Assembly (NCBI RefSeq): GCF_000814025.1
Contig: NZ_JWLL01000003.1
Span: 206,334-270,333 of the forward strand
Reading direction: 5' to 3'
Length of the DNA: 64,000 nucleotides
DNA from: Tateyamaria sp. ANG-S1
GTDB taxonomy: Bacteria > Pseudomonadota > Alphaproteobacteria > Rhodobacterales > Rhodobacteraceae
The notes under the pieces are model-generated. The model saw only the letters and a list, made by a program, of their open reading frames with translations. It made no database searches and was not told the origin of the DNA. A program made the translations under genes and the position numbers. Shown here in pieces: positions 34,605-42,696 of this stretch. Numbering within the stretch: the stretch's first letter is position 1; the number at the start of each line of letters is the position of its first letter.

Positions 34605-35288
34605 ATGAAACTGATCGTCGGTCTGGGCAATCCCGGACAGAAATACGCGCGGAACCGGCACAATATCGGATTCATGGTTCTGGACCGCATTGCCGCCGAT
34701 CACGGCTTCCCGACATGGAAGTCCAAGCATCAGGGATCGGTGTCCGAAGGACGCTTTGGCTCGACCCGCGCGATCCTGCTGAAGCCCGAAACCTACATGA
34801 ACAAATCGGGCGACAGCGTCGGCGCCGCGATGCGATTTCACAAGCTGGAACCCGAGGATGTCATTGTTTTACATGACGAAATTGACCTGGCACCGGGCAA
34901 GGTGCGCTGGAAGATCGGCGGCGGACATGCCGGGCACAACGGCCTGCGTTCGGTCCACGCCCATATCGGCGCCGACTATGCGCGCGTCCGGCTGGGCGTT
35001 GGACATCCGGGGCACAAGGATGCGGTCCCCGGCTATGTCCTGCGCGACTTTCCGAAAGCCGATGAGGCATGGCTCGACGATGTCATACGCGGATGTTCCG
35101 ATGGCGCGCCCCATCTAGCCGTGGGTGACGGGGCCAAGTTTATGAACGCCGTCGCGCTCCGCGTGGCCCCACCCCGTTCAAGCAACACTCAGAAAAAGGG
35201 AGAAAATACAAAGGCTTCCGAAGTCGAAGCCGCACCCGAGCTGGACAACCGCTCGCCTATTCAGAAACTGATGGACCGATTTTCATGA
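34605..35288 (+). CDS. pth: Peptidyl-tRNA hydrolase
   Basis: This 227-residue enzyme recycles peptidyl-tRNA released from stalled ribosomes. MKLIVGLGNPGQKYARNRHNIGF carries the catalytic His (NRHNIG); LKPETYMNKSG, LHDEIDLAPG and GGGHAGHNGLRS are further family marks. The C-terminus has an extra, partly basic extension of about 35 residues (RSSNTQKKGENTKAS). The ATG at 34605 is fixed by the conserved start. Its stop overlaps the DUF2332 gene by 4 bp. Confidence 0.96.
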   Translation: MKLIVGLGNPGQKYARNRHNIGFMVLDRIAADHGFPTWKSKHQGSVSEGRFGSTRAILLKPETYMNKSGDSVGAAMRFHKLEPEDVIVLHDEIDLAPGKVRWKIGGGHAGHNGLRSVHAHIGADYARVRLGVGHPGHKDAVPGYVLRDFPKADEAWLDDVIRGCSDGAPHLAVGDGAKFMNAVALRVAPPRSSNTQKKGENTKASEVEAAPELDNRSPIQKLMDRFS

Positions 35289-36319
35289 CCTTACGTGACG
35301 CCTTTTTGAACCAATCCAAAACCTGTGCCCATATGGGCTCACCCCTAATGGGGCGGGTCCTCGGCATTCTCGCGGACCGCTGGGATCCGGACACGGCACT
35401 TGGTCAAAAAATGGCGGAATATCAGGGGGATATCGGGCCTGCCGGGCATTCGCTTCCGCTCCGGATCGGCGGCGGTCTACACGCGCTTGTGCTGCAAGGC
35501 AAGGATGCTGACCTGATCAATGCCTACCCCCCCAACACGGCAGACGACACAGCTCTTGAAAGCGCCGTCCTGAACGCATTGAAAACACACGAAGATTTCT
35601 TTCTCGACTGGACCCGAAACGCCCCACAGACCAACGAGGTCCGGCGCAGCGCGGCGCTGATCCCGATGGCGCATGTCGCCCTGTCGCATTTCGACCGGCC
35701 CATCGTCCTGTCTGAACTGGGCGCAAGCGGCGGGTTGAACCTGATGTGGGACCACTTCGCGCTCGAAACTCCCACGTACCGCTTCGGGCCGGAGGATGCC
35801 GCGCTCACGCTCAGCCCCGAGTGGACTGGCCTGGTGCCGCCCAAGAGTTCTCCACAGGTTGTGGATAGATCGGGTGTGGACCTCAATCCTCTGAATTTAC
35901 ATGATAAAAAAGACCGGATGGCGCTCCTGTCCTATCTCTGGGCCGACCAACCGCACCGGGTCGAACTGACCCGCTCCGCCACATCCGTGCTGACCGCCAA
36001 GGTTGACCAGGGGGATGCCATCGACTGGCTGGAACAGCGTCTGGCAACCGCGCCAGAGGGTCATATGCACATGATCCAGCACACGGTCGCATGGCAGTAT
36101 TTCCCCGCAGACGCACAGGCGCGGGGCACAGCCATGATTGAAGCCGCCGGAGCGAAGGCGACACCGGAGACGCCCCTCGCCTGGATGCAGATGGAAACCG
36201 ATGGCGATACGACCGGCGCGGTTGGCGCTGCGTTAACCTTGCGCTTGTGGCCGGGCGACCTCACCCTCAACCTTGGACGCGCCGATTTTCACGGTCGATG
36301 GATCAACTGGGCGGGATAA
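35285..36319 (+). CDS. DUF2332 family protein
   Basis: A 344-residue cytoplasmic protein recognisable as DUF2332 by QSKTCAHMGSPLMGRVLGILAD near the start, NEVRRSAALIPMAHVAL and LSELGASGGLNLMWDHFA, where the SELGASGGLNL loop looks like a SAM- or nucleotide-binding turn. The ATGA overlap with pth shows they are cotranscribed. The biochemical function is not established; a methyltransferase-like fold is a guess from the glycine loop. Confidence 0.8.
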   Translation: MTLRDAFLNQSKTCAHMGSPLMGRVLGILADRWDPDTALGQKMAEYQGDIGPAGHSLPLRIGGGLHALVLQGKDADLINAYPPNTADDTALESAVLNALKTHEDFFLDWTRNAPQTNEVRRSAALIPMAHVALSHFDRPIVLSELGASGGLNLMWDHFALETPTYRFGPEDAALTLSPEWTGLVPPKSSPQVVDRSGVDLNPLNLHDKKDRMALLSYLWADQPHRVELTRSATSVLTAKVDQGDAIDWLEQRLATAPEGHMHMIQHTVAWQYFPADAQARGTAMIEAAGAKATPETPLAWMQMETDGDTTGAVGAALTLRLWPGDLTLNLGRADFHGRWINWAG

Positions 36320-36373
36320 TGCCTAGCGCTGATTAACCGACTGGGGATAGCAGCGCGCAAGGTGAGGATGAAA

Positions 36374-37540
36374 ATGCGAAAAGTCGCAAAATGGATATTT
36401 CGGGGCCTTTTGGCTCTAGCATTAGCCGCAGTTGTGATCGGTTTGTGGAAACGGGAAGAGATCACACGCCTGCTTGCAGTGAACAGTTTGTTCGATGAAA
36501 CCCGCATTGTATCGAACTTTTCGAACATGGATGGCGCATTCCTGCATCGCGAAATCCCGAAGGGCGACACCCCTGTCAGTCCGCTGCCAATGGGCACAGC
36601 GCTGGATATGCCCGCCGGGTATGACGAGTGGGTGACCGCCCGCACGGTGACCTCCACCCTTGTCCTCAAGGACGGCCAGATCGTGCATGAGGCTTACTAC
36701 CAAGGAACGGGACCGAATGACCTGCGCATCAGCTGGTCCGTCGCAAAAAGCTATCTGTCGGCTTTGTTCGGCATCCTTGTGGACGAGGGTGCGATCACAT
36801 CGCTGGACGCACCTGTCACCGACTATGCGCCCGCTCTTGCAGGTGGTGCCTATGACGGGGCGACCATTCGGAACGTTCTGCAGATGACGAGCGGCATCAC
36901 ATTTGACGAGGACTACCTGGATTATAACAGCGATATCAACAGGATGGGCCGCATTATCGCCTTGGGCGGCAAGATGGACAACTTTGCCGCTGGCCTGACA
37001 GAAACCTTCGCGTCAGCCGGCGAGACCTGGCAATACACCTCAATCGACACGCATGTGGTCGGCATGGTGGCACGCGGTGCCACGGGCCGTGACATCCCGG
37101 ACCTGATGGCCGAAAAGCTGATCGGGCCGCTGGGACTTGAGCGCGCGCCCCTCTACCTCACCGACGGTGTCGGCGTGGCCTTTGTCCTTGGCGGGCTCAA
37201 CATCACGACCCGCGACTATGCCCGGTTCGGGCAGATGATCCTGCAAAACGGCACATGGCAGGGCCAGCAGATCGTTCCTGCGGATTGGATCGCCGCCTCG
37301 ACCCGCCCAAGCGCACCGACACGGCCAGGCAAGATCGGGTACGGCTATCAATGGTGGATCCCCGTCGGCGCGTCCGAAGGGCAGTTCACGGGCCGTGGTA
37401 TCTACGGTCAGTACCTCTATATCGACAAAGAAGCGGGTGTCGTGATTGTCACCACTGCGGCGGATCGCAAGTTTCGCGAGGCTGGCGTAAGTGCTTCGAA
37501 TATCGACATGTTCCGCCAAATCGTGGCCGCAACGGAGTAA
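36374..37540 (+). CDS. Membrane-anchored serine hydrolase, class C beta-lactamase fold
   Basis: A 388-residue protein with an N-terminal membrane anchor (WIFRGLLALALAAVVIGLW) and a periplasmic penicillin-binding-like domain. The nucleophile motif SVAK is at about residues 122-125 (RISWSVAKSYLSALFG) and the Tyr motif YTS at about 221-223. It resembles NylB'-type esterases and 6-aminohexanoate-dimer hydrolases rather than true beta-lactamases. The ATG at 36374 follows GAGG by 6 bases. The substrate is unknown. DUF2237 follows 3 bp downstream. Confidence 0.8.
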   Translation: MRKVAKWIFRGLLALALAAVVIGLWKREEITRLLAVNSLFDETRIVSNFSNMDGAFLHREIPKGDTPVSPLPMGTALDMPAGYDEWVTARTVTSTLVLKDGQIVHEAYYQGTGPNDLRISWSVAKSYLSALFGILVDEGAITSLDAPVTDYAPALAGGAYDGATIRNVLQMTSGITFDEDYLDYNSDINRMGRIIALGGKMDNFAAGLTETFASAGETWQYTSIDTHVVGMVARGATGRDIPDLMAEKLIGPLGLERAPLYLTDGVGVAFVLGGLNITTRDYARFGQMILQNGTWQGQQIVPADWIAASTRPSAPTRPGKIGYGYQWWIPVGASEGQFTGRGIYGQYLYIDKEAGVVIVTTAADRKFREAGVSASNIDMFRQIVAATE

Positions 37541-37543
37541 AAC

Positions 37544-37912
37544 ATGGAACCCGATGAAAGCGTCAACGTCCTGGGCACTGCGCTTGAGGTTTGTGGCATG
37601 GACCCGGTCACCGGCTTCTTCCGCGACGGCCATTGCAACACCTGCGCCGCAGATCAGGGCAGCCACACGATTTGCGCAGTTATGACGGCCGAATTCCTCG
37701 CCTACTCCAAGTACGTGGGCAACGACCTGAGCACACCGCGGCCCGAATACCGCTTCAAAGGGCTGAAACCCGGTGACAGTTGGTGTCTGTGCGCCTCGCG
37801 CTTCCTGCAGGCACACGAGGAAGGCTGCGCGCCAAAGGTCAGCTTGTCTGCAACGCATCTGCGGGCCTTGGATGTTGTCCCGCTCGACGTCCTGAAACAG
37901 CACGCGGCCTAG
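37544..37912 (+). CDS. DUF2237 family protein
   Basis: This 122-residue protein has the DUF2237 pattern: NVLGTALEVCGMDPVTGFFRDGHCNTCAADQG split over the first 40 residues, FLAYSKYVGNDLSTPRPEY, GLKPGDSWCLCASRFLQA and a final KVSLSATHLRALDVVPLDVL. Four or more conserved cysteines suggest metal or redox chemistry, but the function is unknown. It begins 3 bp after the serine hydrolase stop and converges with the LuxR gene. Confidence 0.85.
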   Translation: MEPDESVNVLGTALEVCGMDPVTGFFRDGHCNTCAADQGSHTICAVMTAEFLAYSKYVGNDLSTPRPEYRFKGLKPGDSWCLCASRFLQAHEEGCAPKVSLSATHLRALDVVPLDVLKQHAA

Positions 37913-38439
37913 TGCTGTAACGGTCCATCCATCAGGTCATCAATAAACAAACTCAGCAATTGGGGCCGGCCCGATACGCCGGCCTTGCGGTAAATCGCAT
38001 TGGTCTGCGCCTTGACTGTCCCCTCGGACGTCTCGCGCATTGCGGCAATGTCCTGGGTGCTGAACCCCTTGATCGAAAAGAGCGCCACGTCCCGTTCTGC
38101 CGGGGTCAGGCCCCACAGGGTGAATTTGTCCTCAAGTAGCTCCATGAAGGCGCCGGATGCCGCCCGAAGCTGGCTTTCCACATGCTCTGACCGTCGCATG
38201 GCGGCGCGCAGCATATAGGCCCCTACCCCCACCCCGATAATCAGACCAAGGGCGGCGGCAATCTCAATAAGTTCGTGAACCTGCCAATTGATCGGCGCAA
38301 TGGGAAGGCCGAGCAAAGTAATGAGAATTTCGTACACAAAAAACACGGCACACAACGTTTGAACCAATAGAACAACTGAAAAAATCACCATGTGTCGCGA
38401 TATTCTGAATGCAGCACGACCCTCAGTCGTCGTCGCCAT
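37909..38439 (-). CDS. Membrane-anchored LuxR-type regulator
   Basis: A 176-residue protein with two membrane spans (VIFSVVLLVQTLCAVFFVYEIL and LIEIAAALGLIIGVGVGAYML) and a C-terminal LuxR helix-turn-helix (LTPAERDVALFSIKGFSTQDIAAMRETSEGTVKAQTNAIYRKAG). The DNA-binding domain is thus tethered to the inner membrane and no receiver is present. The ATG at 38439 has GGAGG five bases upstream, lying inside the coding end of the preceding gene, which it overlaps by 17 bp. It is likely to respond to an envelope signal connected with the two acidic proteins upstream. Confidence 0.75.
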   Translation of the reverse strand: MATTTEGRAAFRISRHMVIFSVVLLVQTLCAVFFVYEILITLLGLPIAPINWQVHELIEIAAALGLIIGVGVGAYMLRAAMRRSEHVESQLRAASGAFMELLEDKFTLWGLTPAERDVALFSIKGFSTQDIAAMRETSEGTVKAQTNAIYRKAGVSGRPQLLSLFIDDLMDGPLQH

Positions 38440-38881
38440 CGTCGCCTCCGTCATCCCCCCCGTCATCGCCGCCGTTGTCATCGCCACCGTCGTGGTCGCC
38501 GCCGTCATCATCGCCATCATCATCGTCGCGGTCGTCGTCATCATCACGATCGTCATCATCGCGGTCGCTGTCGCCATTGCGGTCTGCGTCGCCGCCACCG
38601 GACCGGCCTGGATTCACAATCTGGGTACCCTGACCCTCACCGTCCAGTTCGCGCCAATAGTCGCGCAAAATCTCACCGGTCACCGGGCTGACAACAATCT
38701 CGCGATACAGATCCCTGCTGCGCGCCACGATCCGCGACCGTCCCAGAAGGGTGCGGCGCACCTCAATCTGCGAAAAGCCCTGTTCGCGCAATTGCCGGAC
38801 AATGCTGTCCTCAATCGGGCCAGCAAAACTCGCAGAGCTGAGCGCACAGGACAGCGCAAAGGCACAAAGCCACGTCTTCAT
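38423..38881 (-). CDS. Exported PepSY-like protein with a poly-aspartate tail
   Basis: A 152-residue protein with a signal peptide (MKTWLCAFALSCALSSASFA), a PepSY-like domain (DSIVRQLREQGFSQIEVRRTLLGRSRIVARS, then VVSPVTGEILRDYW) and a low-complexity tail in which about 33 of the last 58 residues are Asp, mixed with Gly and Arg. Such tails bind divalent cations. The tail is built on near-trinucleotide GAC/GAT/GGC repeats that could change length by slippage. It is the middle gene of a three-gene minus-strand unit. Confidence 0.75.
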   Translation of the reverse strand: MKTWLCAFALSCALSSASFAGPIEDSIVRQLREQGFSQIEVRRTLLGRSRIVARSRDLYREIVVSPVTGEILRDYWRELDGEGQGTQIVNPGRSGGGDADRNGDSDRDDDDRDDDDDRDDDDGDDDGGDHDGGDDNGGDDGGDDGGDDGDDD

Positions 38882-38958
38882 ATCATATACCCCGCCCGCA
38901 AAACTCGGGGAGCGGCTGTCGGGTGGACATATGGTGGGTCGATGTCTGCATCGTCGTC

Positions 38959-39198
38959 CTAGCCATCCTCACCGGCGTCGCCGCCGCCCCGGTCATCAAT
39001 TCCATGGTCATCGTCATCACCCCGATCATCGTCACGCGCGTCCTGCCCGCCCAGGACATCCTCATCTTCGTCATCCGAGTGCGAGGACCATCCACCACCT
39101 GCAAACAAGTCCGAGAACTTGAACCGACCGTCGGTATCGGCCTCGCCCGTTGTAGCAATCAGCATTGCAATCGCCGTCAGAGTCACTGTCTTTTTCAT
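38959..39198 (-). CDS. Small exported acidic protein
   Basis: A 79-residue protein with a signal peptide (MKKTVTLTAIAMLIATTGEA) and a mature part rich in Asp, Glu and Gly (SDDEDEDVLGGQDARDDDRG and a DDDD run). AAGGATACGAG precedes the ATG at 39198. It is the first gene of the unit with the PepSY-like protein and the membrane LuxR regulator, 77 bp apart from the former. No family is recognised. A calcium- or metal-binding role is inferred from composition. Confidence 0.6.
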   Translation of the reverse strand: MKKTVTLTAIAMLIATTGEADTDGRFKFSDLFAGGGWSSHSDDEDEDVLGGQDARDDDRGDDDDHGIDDRGGGDAGEDG

Positions 39199-39376
39199 CT
39201 CGTATCCTTTCTTTGTATGCATCACGGCGGAAATCCGCGACGTCACTCAGAAAAGGGACAAAAGTGCACTGATGCCCATGCTCTAGGGGTTTAATCTGCG
39301 CGGAGTAAACACATGACCAAACGGTCTAAACCGGAGTTTATGGTCCACGGTGCAGGCACCCGCAGTGGTGCGCCCA

Positions 39377-39402
39377 CAAAAAAGGCGGGCCAAAGCCCGC
39401 CT
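39377..39402 (-). terminator. trpB terminator
   Basis: On the minus strand AGGCGGGC-TTTG-GCCCGCCT is followed by TTTTTT (39402-39377), 24 bp after the trpB stop. Confidence 0.85.
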
Positions 39403-39425
39403 CGCTTGCGTGTTTTGCGATTGCT

Positions 39426-40673
39426 TTATTCTACGTTGCGCCCCTCGGGGCCTGACATGTCAAAGCCAAGATGCCGCGCGACGGTGAAAATGTCCTTGTC
39501 CCCACGGCCACACATGTTCATGCAGATGATGTGATCAGAGGGCAGCGTAGGCGCAATCTTCATCACATGGGCGAGGGCATGGGACGGCTCAAGCGCGGGA
39601 ATGATCCCTTCGGTCGTGCAGCAAAGCTGGAACGCCTCCAGCGCCTCCACATCCGTGATCGAGACGTATTCCGCCCGGCCAATATCATGCAGCCATGCGT
39701 GTTCCGGTCCGATGCCCGGATAGTCGAGACCGGCAGAGATTGAGAAGCCTTCGAGGATCTGGCCGTCATCGTCTTGCAGAAGATAAGTGCGGTTGCCGTG
39801 CAGCACGCCGGGGCGGCCGCCAGTGAGGGACGCGCAATGCTCCATCTTGGCATTCACACCCTTCCCACCCGCTTCGACACCAATGATCGCGACCTCTTTG
39901 TCATCGAGGAAGGGATAGAACAGGCCCATCGCATTGGACCCGCCACCGATGGCGGCGATCACCGTGTCGGGGAAACGGCCCTCGGCCTCGGTCATCTGCT
40001 CGCGGACTTCCTTGCCGATGATGCTTTGGAAGTCGCGGACCATGGCGGGGTACGGGTGCGGCCCGGCCACTGTGCCGATGCAATAGAACGTGTCGCGCAC
40101 GTTGGTCACCCAGTCGCGCAGCGCATCGTTCATCGCGTCCTTAAGCGTGCCGCGACCTGAGGTGACCGGGATCACCTCCGCGCCCAGCAGCTTCATGCGG
40201 AACACGTTGGGGGCCTGACGCTCGACGTCATGCGCGCCCATGTAGACCACGCATTTCAGACCGAATTTCGCACAGACCGTTGCCGTGGCGACCCCGTGCT
40301 GCCCTGCCCCGGTCTCAGCGATGATCCGGGTCTTACCCATGCGCCGCGCCAGGATGATCTGGCCCAGCACGTTGTTGATCTTGTGCGCACCGGTGTGGTT
40401 CAGCTCGTCGCGCTTCATATAGATCTTGGCGCCGCCAAGATGCTCGGTCAGGCGCTCCGCGAAGTAGAGCGGGCTCGGACGCCCGACATAGTGTTTCCAC
40501 AAATGGTCCATCTCGGCCCAGAAGCTGTCGTCGGTCTTGGCCTTTTCGTATTCCTCTTCCAGCGACAGGATCAGCGGCATCAAGGTCTCGGATACGAACC
40601 GCCCGCCAAAGTCGCCAAAGCGCCCGTTTTCATCGGGGCCGGTCATAAAGGAATTGAAAAGATCGTTGGCCAT
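39426..40673 (-). CDS. trpB: Tryptophan synthase beta chain
   Basis: This 415-residue PLP enzyme condenses indole with serine. The PLP lysine is in HTGAHKINN and the phosphate-binding loop is [26 protein letters not shown] is the standard N-terminus. It is the last gene of trpF-GNAT-trpB, 15 bp after the acetyltransferase gene, and ends at a strong terminator. Its partner trpA is located separately at 25.1 kb. Confidence 0.96.
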   Translation of the reverse strand: MANDLFNSFMTGPDENGRFGDFGGRFVSETLMPLILSLEEEYEKAKTDDSFWAEMDHLWKHYVGRPSPLYFAERLTEHLGGAKIYMKRDELNHTGAHKINNVLGQIILARRMGKTRIIAETGAGQHGVATATVCAKFGLKCVVYMGAHDVERQAPNVFRMKLLGAEVIPVTSGRGTLKDAMNDALRDWVTNVRDTFYCIGTVAGPHPYPAMVRDFQSIIGKEVREQMTEAEGRFPDTVIAAIGGGSNAMGLFYPFLDDKEVAIIGVEAGGKGVNAKMEHCASLTGGRPGVLHGNRTYLLQDDDGQILEGFSISAGLDYPGIGPEHAWLHDIGRAEYVSITDVEALEAFQLCCTTEGIIPALEPSHALAHVMKIAPTLPSDHIICMNMCGRGDKDIFTVARHLGFDMSGPEGRNVE

Positions 40674-40688
40674 CGTCGCCTCCCGCGT

Positions 40689-41138
40689 TCAGGTCAGATC
40701 GCGTTTATACCCGATGTGAGAAGGGGTAAAGCCAAGCCGCTCATAGAACCGCGCACTGTCGGTGCGACCTTTGTTCATCGTGAGTTGCATCAGCTTGCAA
40801 CAGGCGGCGCGCGACCGCTTTTCGGCATCGGCAAACATGGCTTCGCCAATGCTTTGCCCGCGCAGATGGCTGGCCACGCGCACGCCTTCGATCTGTGCAC
40901 GGCGTGTGGCGCTCAGGGACAGGCCCGCGATGAATGTCAGGTGGTATGTGGCAATAACGTCACCCGCCAGTTCACCGACGATGACGGTGTTGTTTGGGTC
41001 TGCCTCAATCTCCCTGAACGTCGGCAGATAGGCATCAGCTTGGGTGCTTTCGCGGGTTGCGCCCAGCTTGTCGTCCATCAGAAGTGAGAGGATAGCGGGA
41101 ACGTCAGCCTCTGTCGCGTTGCGAAAGGTGACGCTCAT
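40689..41138 (-). CDS. GNAT family N-acetyltransferase
   Basis: A 149-residue acetyl-CoA-dependent transferase with the GNAT core: [15 protein letters not shown] at the start, motif A region [24 protein letters not shown] (Q/R-x-x-G-x-G/A pattern for acetyl-CoA) and the ending [19 protein letters not shown]. It overlaps trpF by 4 bp and precedes trpB, so it is embedded in a tryptophan operon. Its substrate is unknown; placement between trpF and trpB is common in this group but is not proof of a pathway role. Confidence 0.88.
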   Translation of the reverse strand: MSVTFRNATEADVPAILSLLMDDKLGATRESTQADAYLPTFREIEADPNNTVIVGELAGDVIATYHLTFIAGLSLSATRRAQIEGVRVASHLRGQSIGEAMFADAEKRSRAACCKLMQLTMNKGRTDSARFYERLGFTPSHIGYKRDLT

Positions 41139-41779
41139 GCGCCCTGTGCCGCCGCCATAAAGGCGCGGATCAGGTTTGCGTCCTTTTCACCCGGTGCAGC
41201 CTCAACTCCCGAACTGATGTCCACCTGACGGGCACCGGTCAGGGCAACCGCTTCGGCCACGTTCTCGGCCGTCAGGCCCCCGGCGAGCATCCAGGGCACG
41301 GGCCAGCGCCGTCCCGAGATCAGACGCCAGTCGAAGGTTAGGCCATTGCCGCCCGGCAGATCTGCGTTCTTGGGCGGTTTCGCATCGACAAGGATCTGGT
41401 CTGCCACACGAATATATGCGTCGAGCGCAGGCAGATCGTCAGCGTCTGCAACGCCCACCGCCTTCATCACCGGCAAGCCATAGCGCGCCTTAATTTCGGC
41501 CACTCGTTCGGGCGTCTCGGCCCCGTGCAATTGCAACATGTCGAGCGGGACTTGGGCGACCAGCTCGTCCAGAAACTTATCATCAGCGTTCACGACCAAC
41601 GCCACCTTGGCGACACCGGGAGGCACGTCCAATGCGAGCGCGCGTGCATCTGCGACGCTGATGTTGCGCGGGGACTTCGGGAAAAACACAAAACCGATGT
41701 ACTTCGCGCCCGCCTCAACTGCTGCGGCCACGTGTTCGGGGCGTCCCAGGCCGCAGATTTTGACTGAAACGTCAGACAT
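41135..41779 (-). CDS. trpF: Phosphoribosylanthranilate isomerase
   Basis: This 214-residue TIM barrel performs the third committed step of tryptophan synthesis. [26 protein letters not shown] carries the catalytic Cys, [12 protein letters not shown] follows, and [13 protein letters not shown] and [14 protein letters not shown] form the phosphate site. It begins 9 bp after the LapA-like gene and overlaps the acetyltransferase gene. Confidence 0.95.
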   Translation of the reverse strand: MSDVSVKICGLGRPEHVAAAVEAGAKYIGFVFFPKSPRNISVADARALALDVPPGVAKVALVVNADDKFLDELVAQVPLDMLQLHGAETPERVAEIKARYGLPVMKAVGVADADDLPALDAYIRVADQILVDAKPPKNADLPGGNGLTFDWRLISGRRWPVPWMLAGGLTAENVAEAVALTGARQVDISSGVEAAPGEKDANLIRAFMAAAQGA

Positions 41780-41788
41780 GGGCTTGGA

Positions 41789-42139
41789 TTAGCTGGCTTC
41801 GTCCAGGAGCGCCAGCACCTCGTCCTTGCCCTCGTGCTTTTCGGTCTTGAGGCGTTTGACCTCACGCTCAAGCCTGCGCTTGTCGCGCGCGTTGCGCGCA
41901 TTCTCGGCCCGGATTGTGTGTTCGCGCATCCATTCCCAGACAAAACCAACCAGCAAGCCAGCAATGATGCCGCCAAAGATCACGACGAAAAGCGGGAGTT
42001 CGATGGTCGGGGCCACCGCAAAAAGACCGGCGATCTCATCCGGCAACAGCTTCAACGTCACCATGCCGCGATTGGCCAGGGCGACGGCAATCAGCGCCAC
42101 GGCAAAGATGGCAATGCAGGCATAGCGAATGTAGCGCAT
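41789..42139 (-). CDS. LapA/DUF1049 family membrane protein
   Basis: This 116-residue inner-membrane protein has two spans (CIAIFAVALIAVALANRGMV and LPLFVVIFGGIIAGLLVGFVWEW) and a charged coiled-coil C-terminus (RRLEREVKRLKTEKHEGKDE), the architecture of LapA (YciS), which in enterobacteria helps coordinate lipopolysaccharide synthesis with LapB. It starts at the last base of ihfB (TGATG-type overlap). LapB is not next to it here. Confidence 0.85.
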   Translation of the reverse strand: MRYIRYACIAIFAVALIAVALANRGMVTLKLLPDEIAGLFAVAPTIELPLFVVIFGGIIAGLLVGFVWEWMREHTIRAENARNARDKRRLEREVKRLKTEKHEGKDEVLALLDEAS

Positions 42140-42423
42140 CAGGCTTTCCCGTTCAGACGATCACGCAAGAGCTTTCCGGTCTTGAAGAAGGGCACATGCT
42201 TTTCTTCGACGTCAACCGTTTCACCGGTGCGAGGGTTACGCCCCGTCCGTGCGTCACGCTTCTTGACCGAAAACGCGCCGAAGCCGCGCAACTCGACCCG
42301 GTCGCCGCGTGCCATTGCGTTGGTCACTTCGTCGAAGATGGTGTTCACGATCCGCTCAACGTCTCTTTGGTAGAGGTGTGGATTTTCGTCTGCGATCTTT
42401 TGGATCAACTCTGACCGGATCAT
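42139..42423 (-). CDS. ihfB: Integration host factor beta subunit
   Basis: This 94-residue DNA-bending protein pairs with Ihf[39 protein letters not shown] and [24 protein letters not shown] are the family marks, including the Pro-tipped arm that intercalates into DNA. GGGAGG precedes the ATG at 42423; the longer frame to 42681 is upstream leader. It is preceded by rpsA, the usual rpsA-ihfB order. Confidence 0.96.
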   Translation of the reverse strand: MIRSELIQKIADENPHLYQRDVERIVNTIFDEVTNAMARGDRVELRGFGAFSVKKRDARTGRNPRTGETVDVEEKHVPFFKTGKLLRDRLNGKA

Positions 42424-42646
42424 CTTGTTCCCTCCCGAGAGACTCGGACTTTTTATATTTTGTCGTCCTGTAAGTATAGGAACAAACGCGCCTTTCGGGA
42501 ATAGCCCGTATTTGCGCGTGCAGGCTTTTTTTGCCTTTTGCGCAGGGACGTGAGCAGTTTTTGGACGGCAGTTCGGGGCCTGCATGGGATATGCAGCATC
42601 GTGCACCACCTGTATCAGACGCGATTCGAACACCGAATCTGACATA

Positions 42647-42672
42647 GAAAAAGGGGCCCCGCAGGGCCCCTT
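42647..42672 (-). terminator. rpsA terminator
   Basis: On the minus strand AAGGGGCCC-TGC-GGGGCCCCTT (42672-42651) is followed by TTTCT. The 273-bp gap to ihfB then presumably contains the ihfB promoter. Confidence 0.8.
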
Positions 42673-42696
42673 CGAAAACACTCATGTGCGTAAGGC

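Noticed and set aside
38423..38600. Repetitive GAC/GAT tract as a CRISPR array or tandem-repeat locus
   Set aside because: Units are codon-sized and encode the acidic tail of an exported protein; there are no spacers. No CRISPR array was seen anywhere in the window.
42424..42681. N-terminal extension of ihfB
   Set aside because: The conserved IhfB start [13 protein letters not shown] has its own GGGAGG site, and the extension runs into the rpsA terminator.
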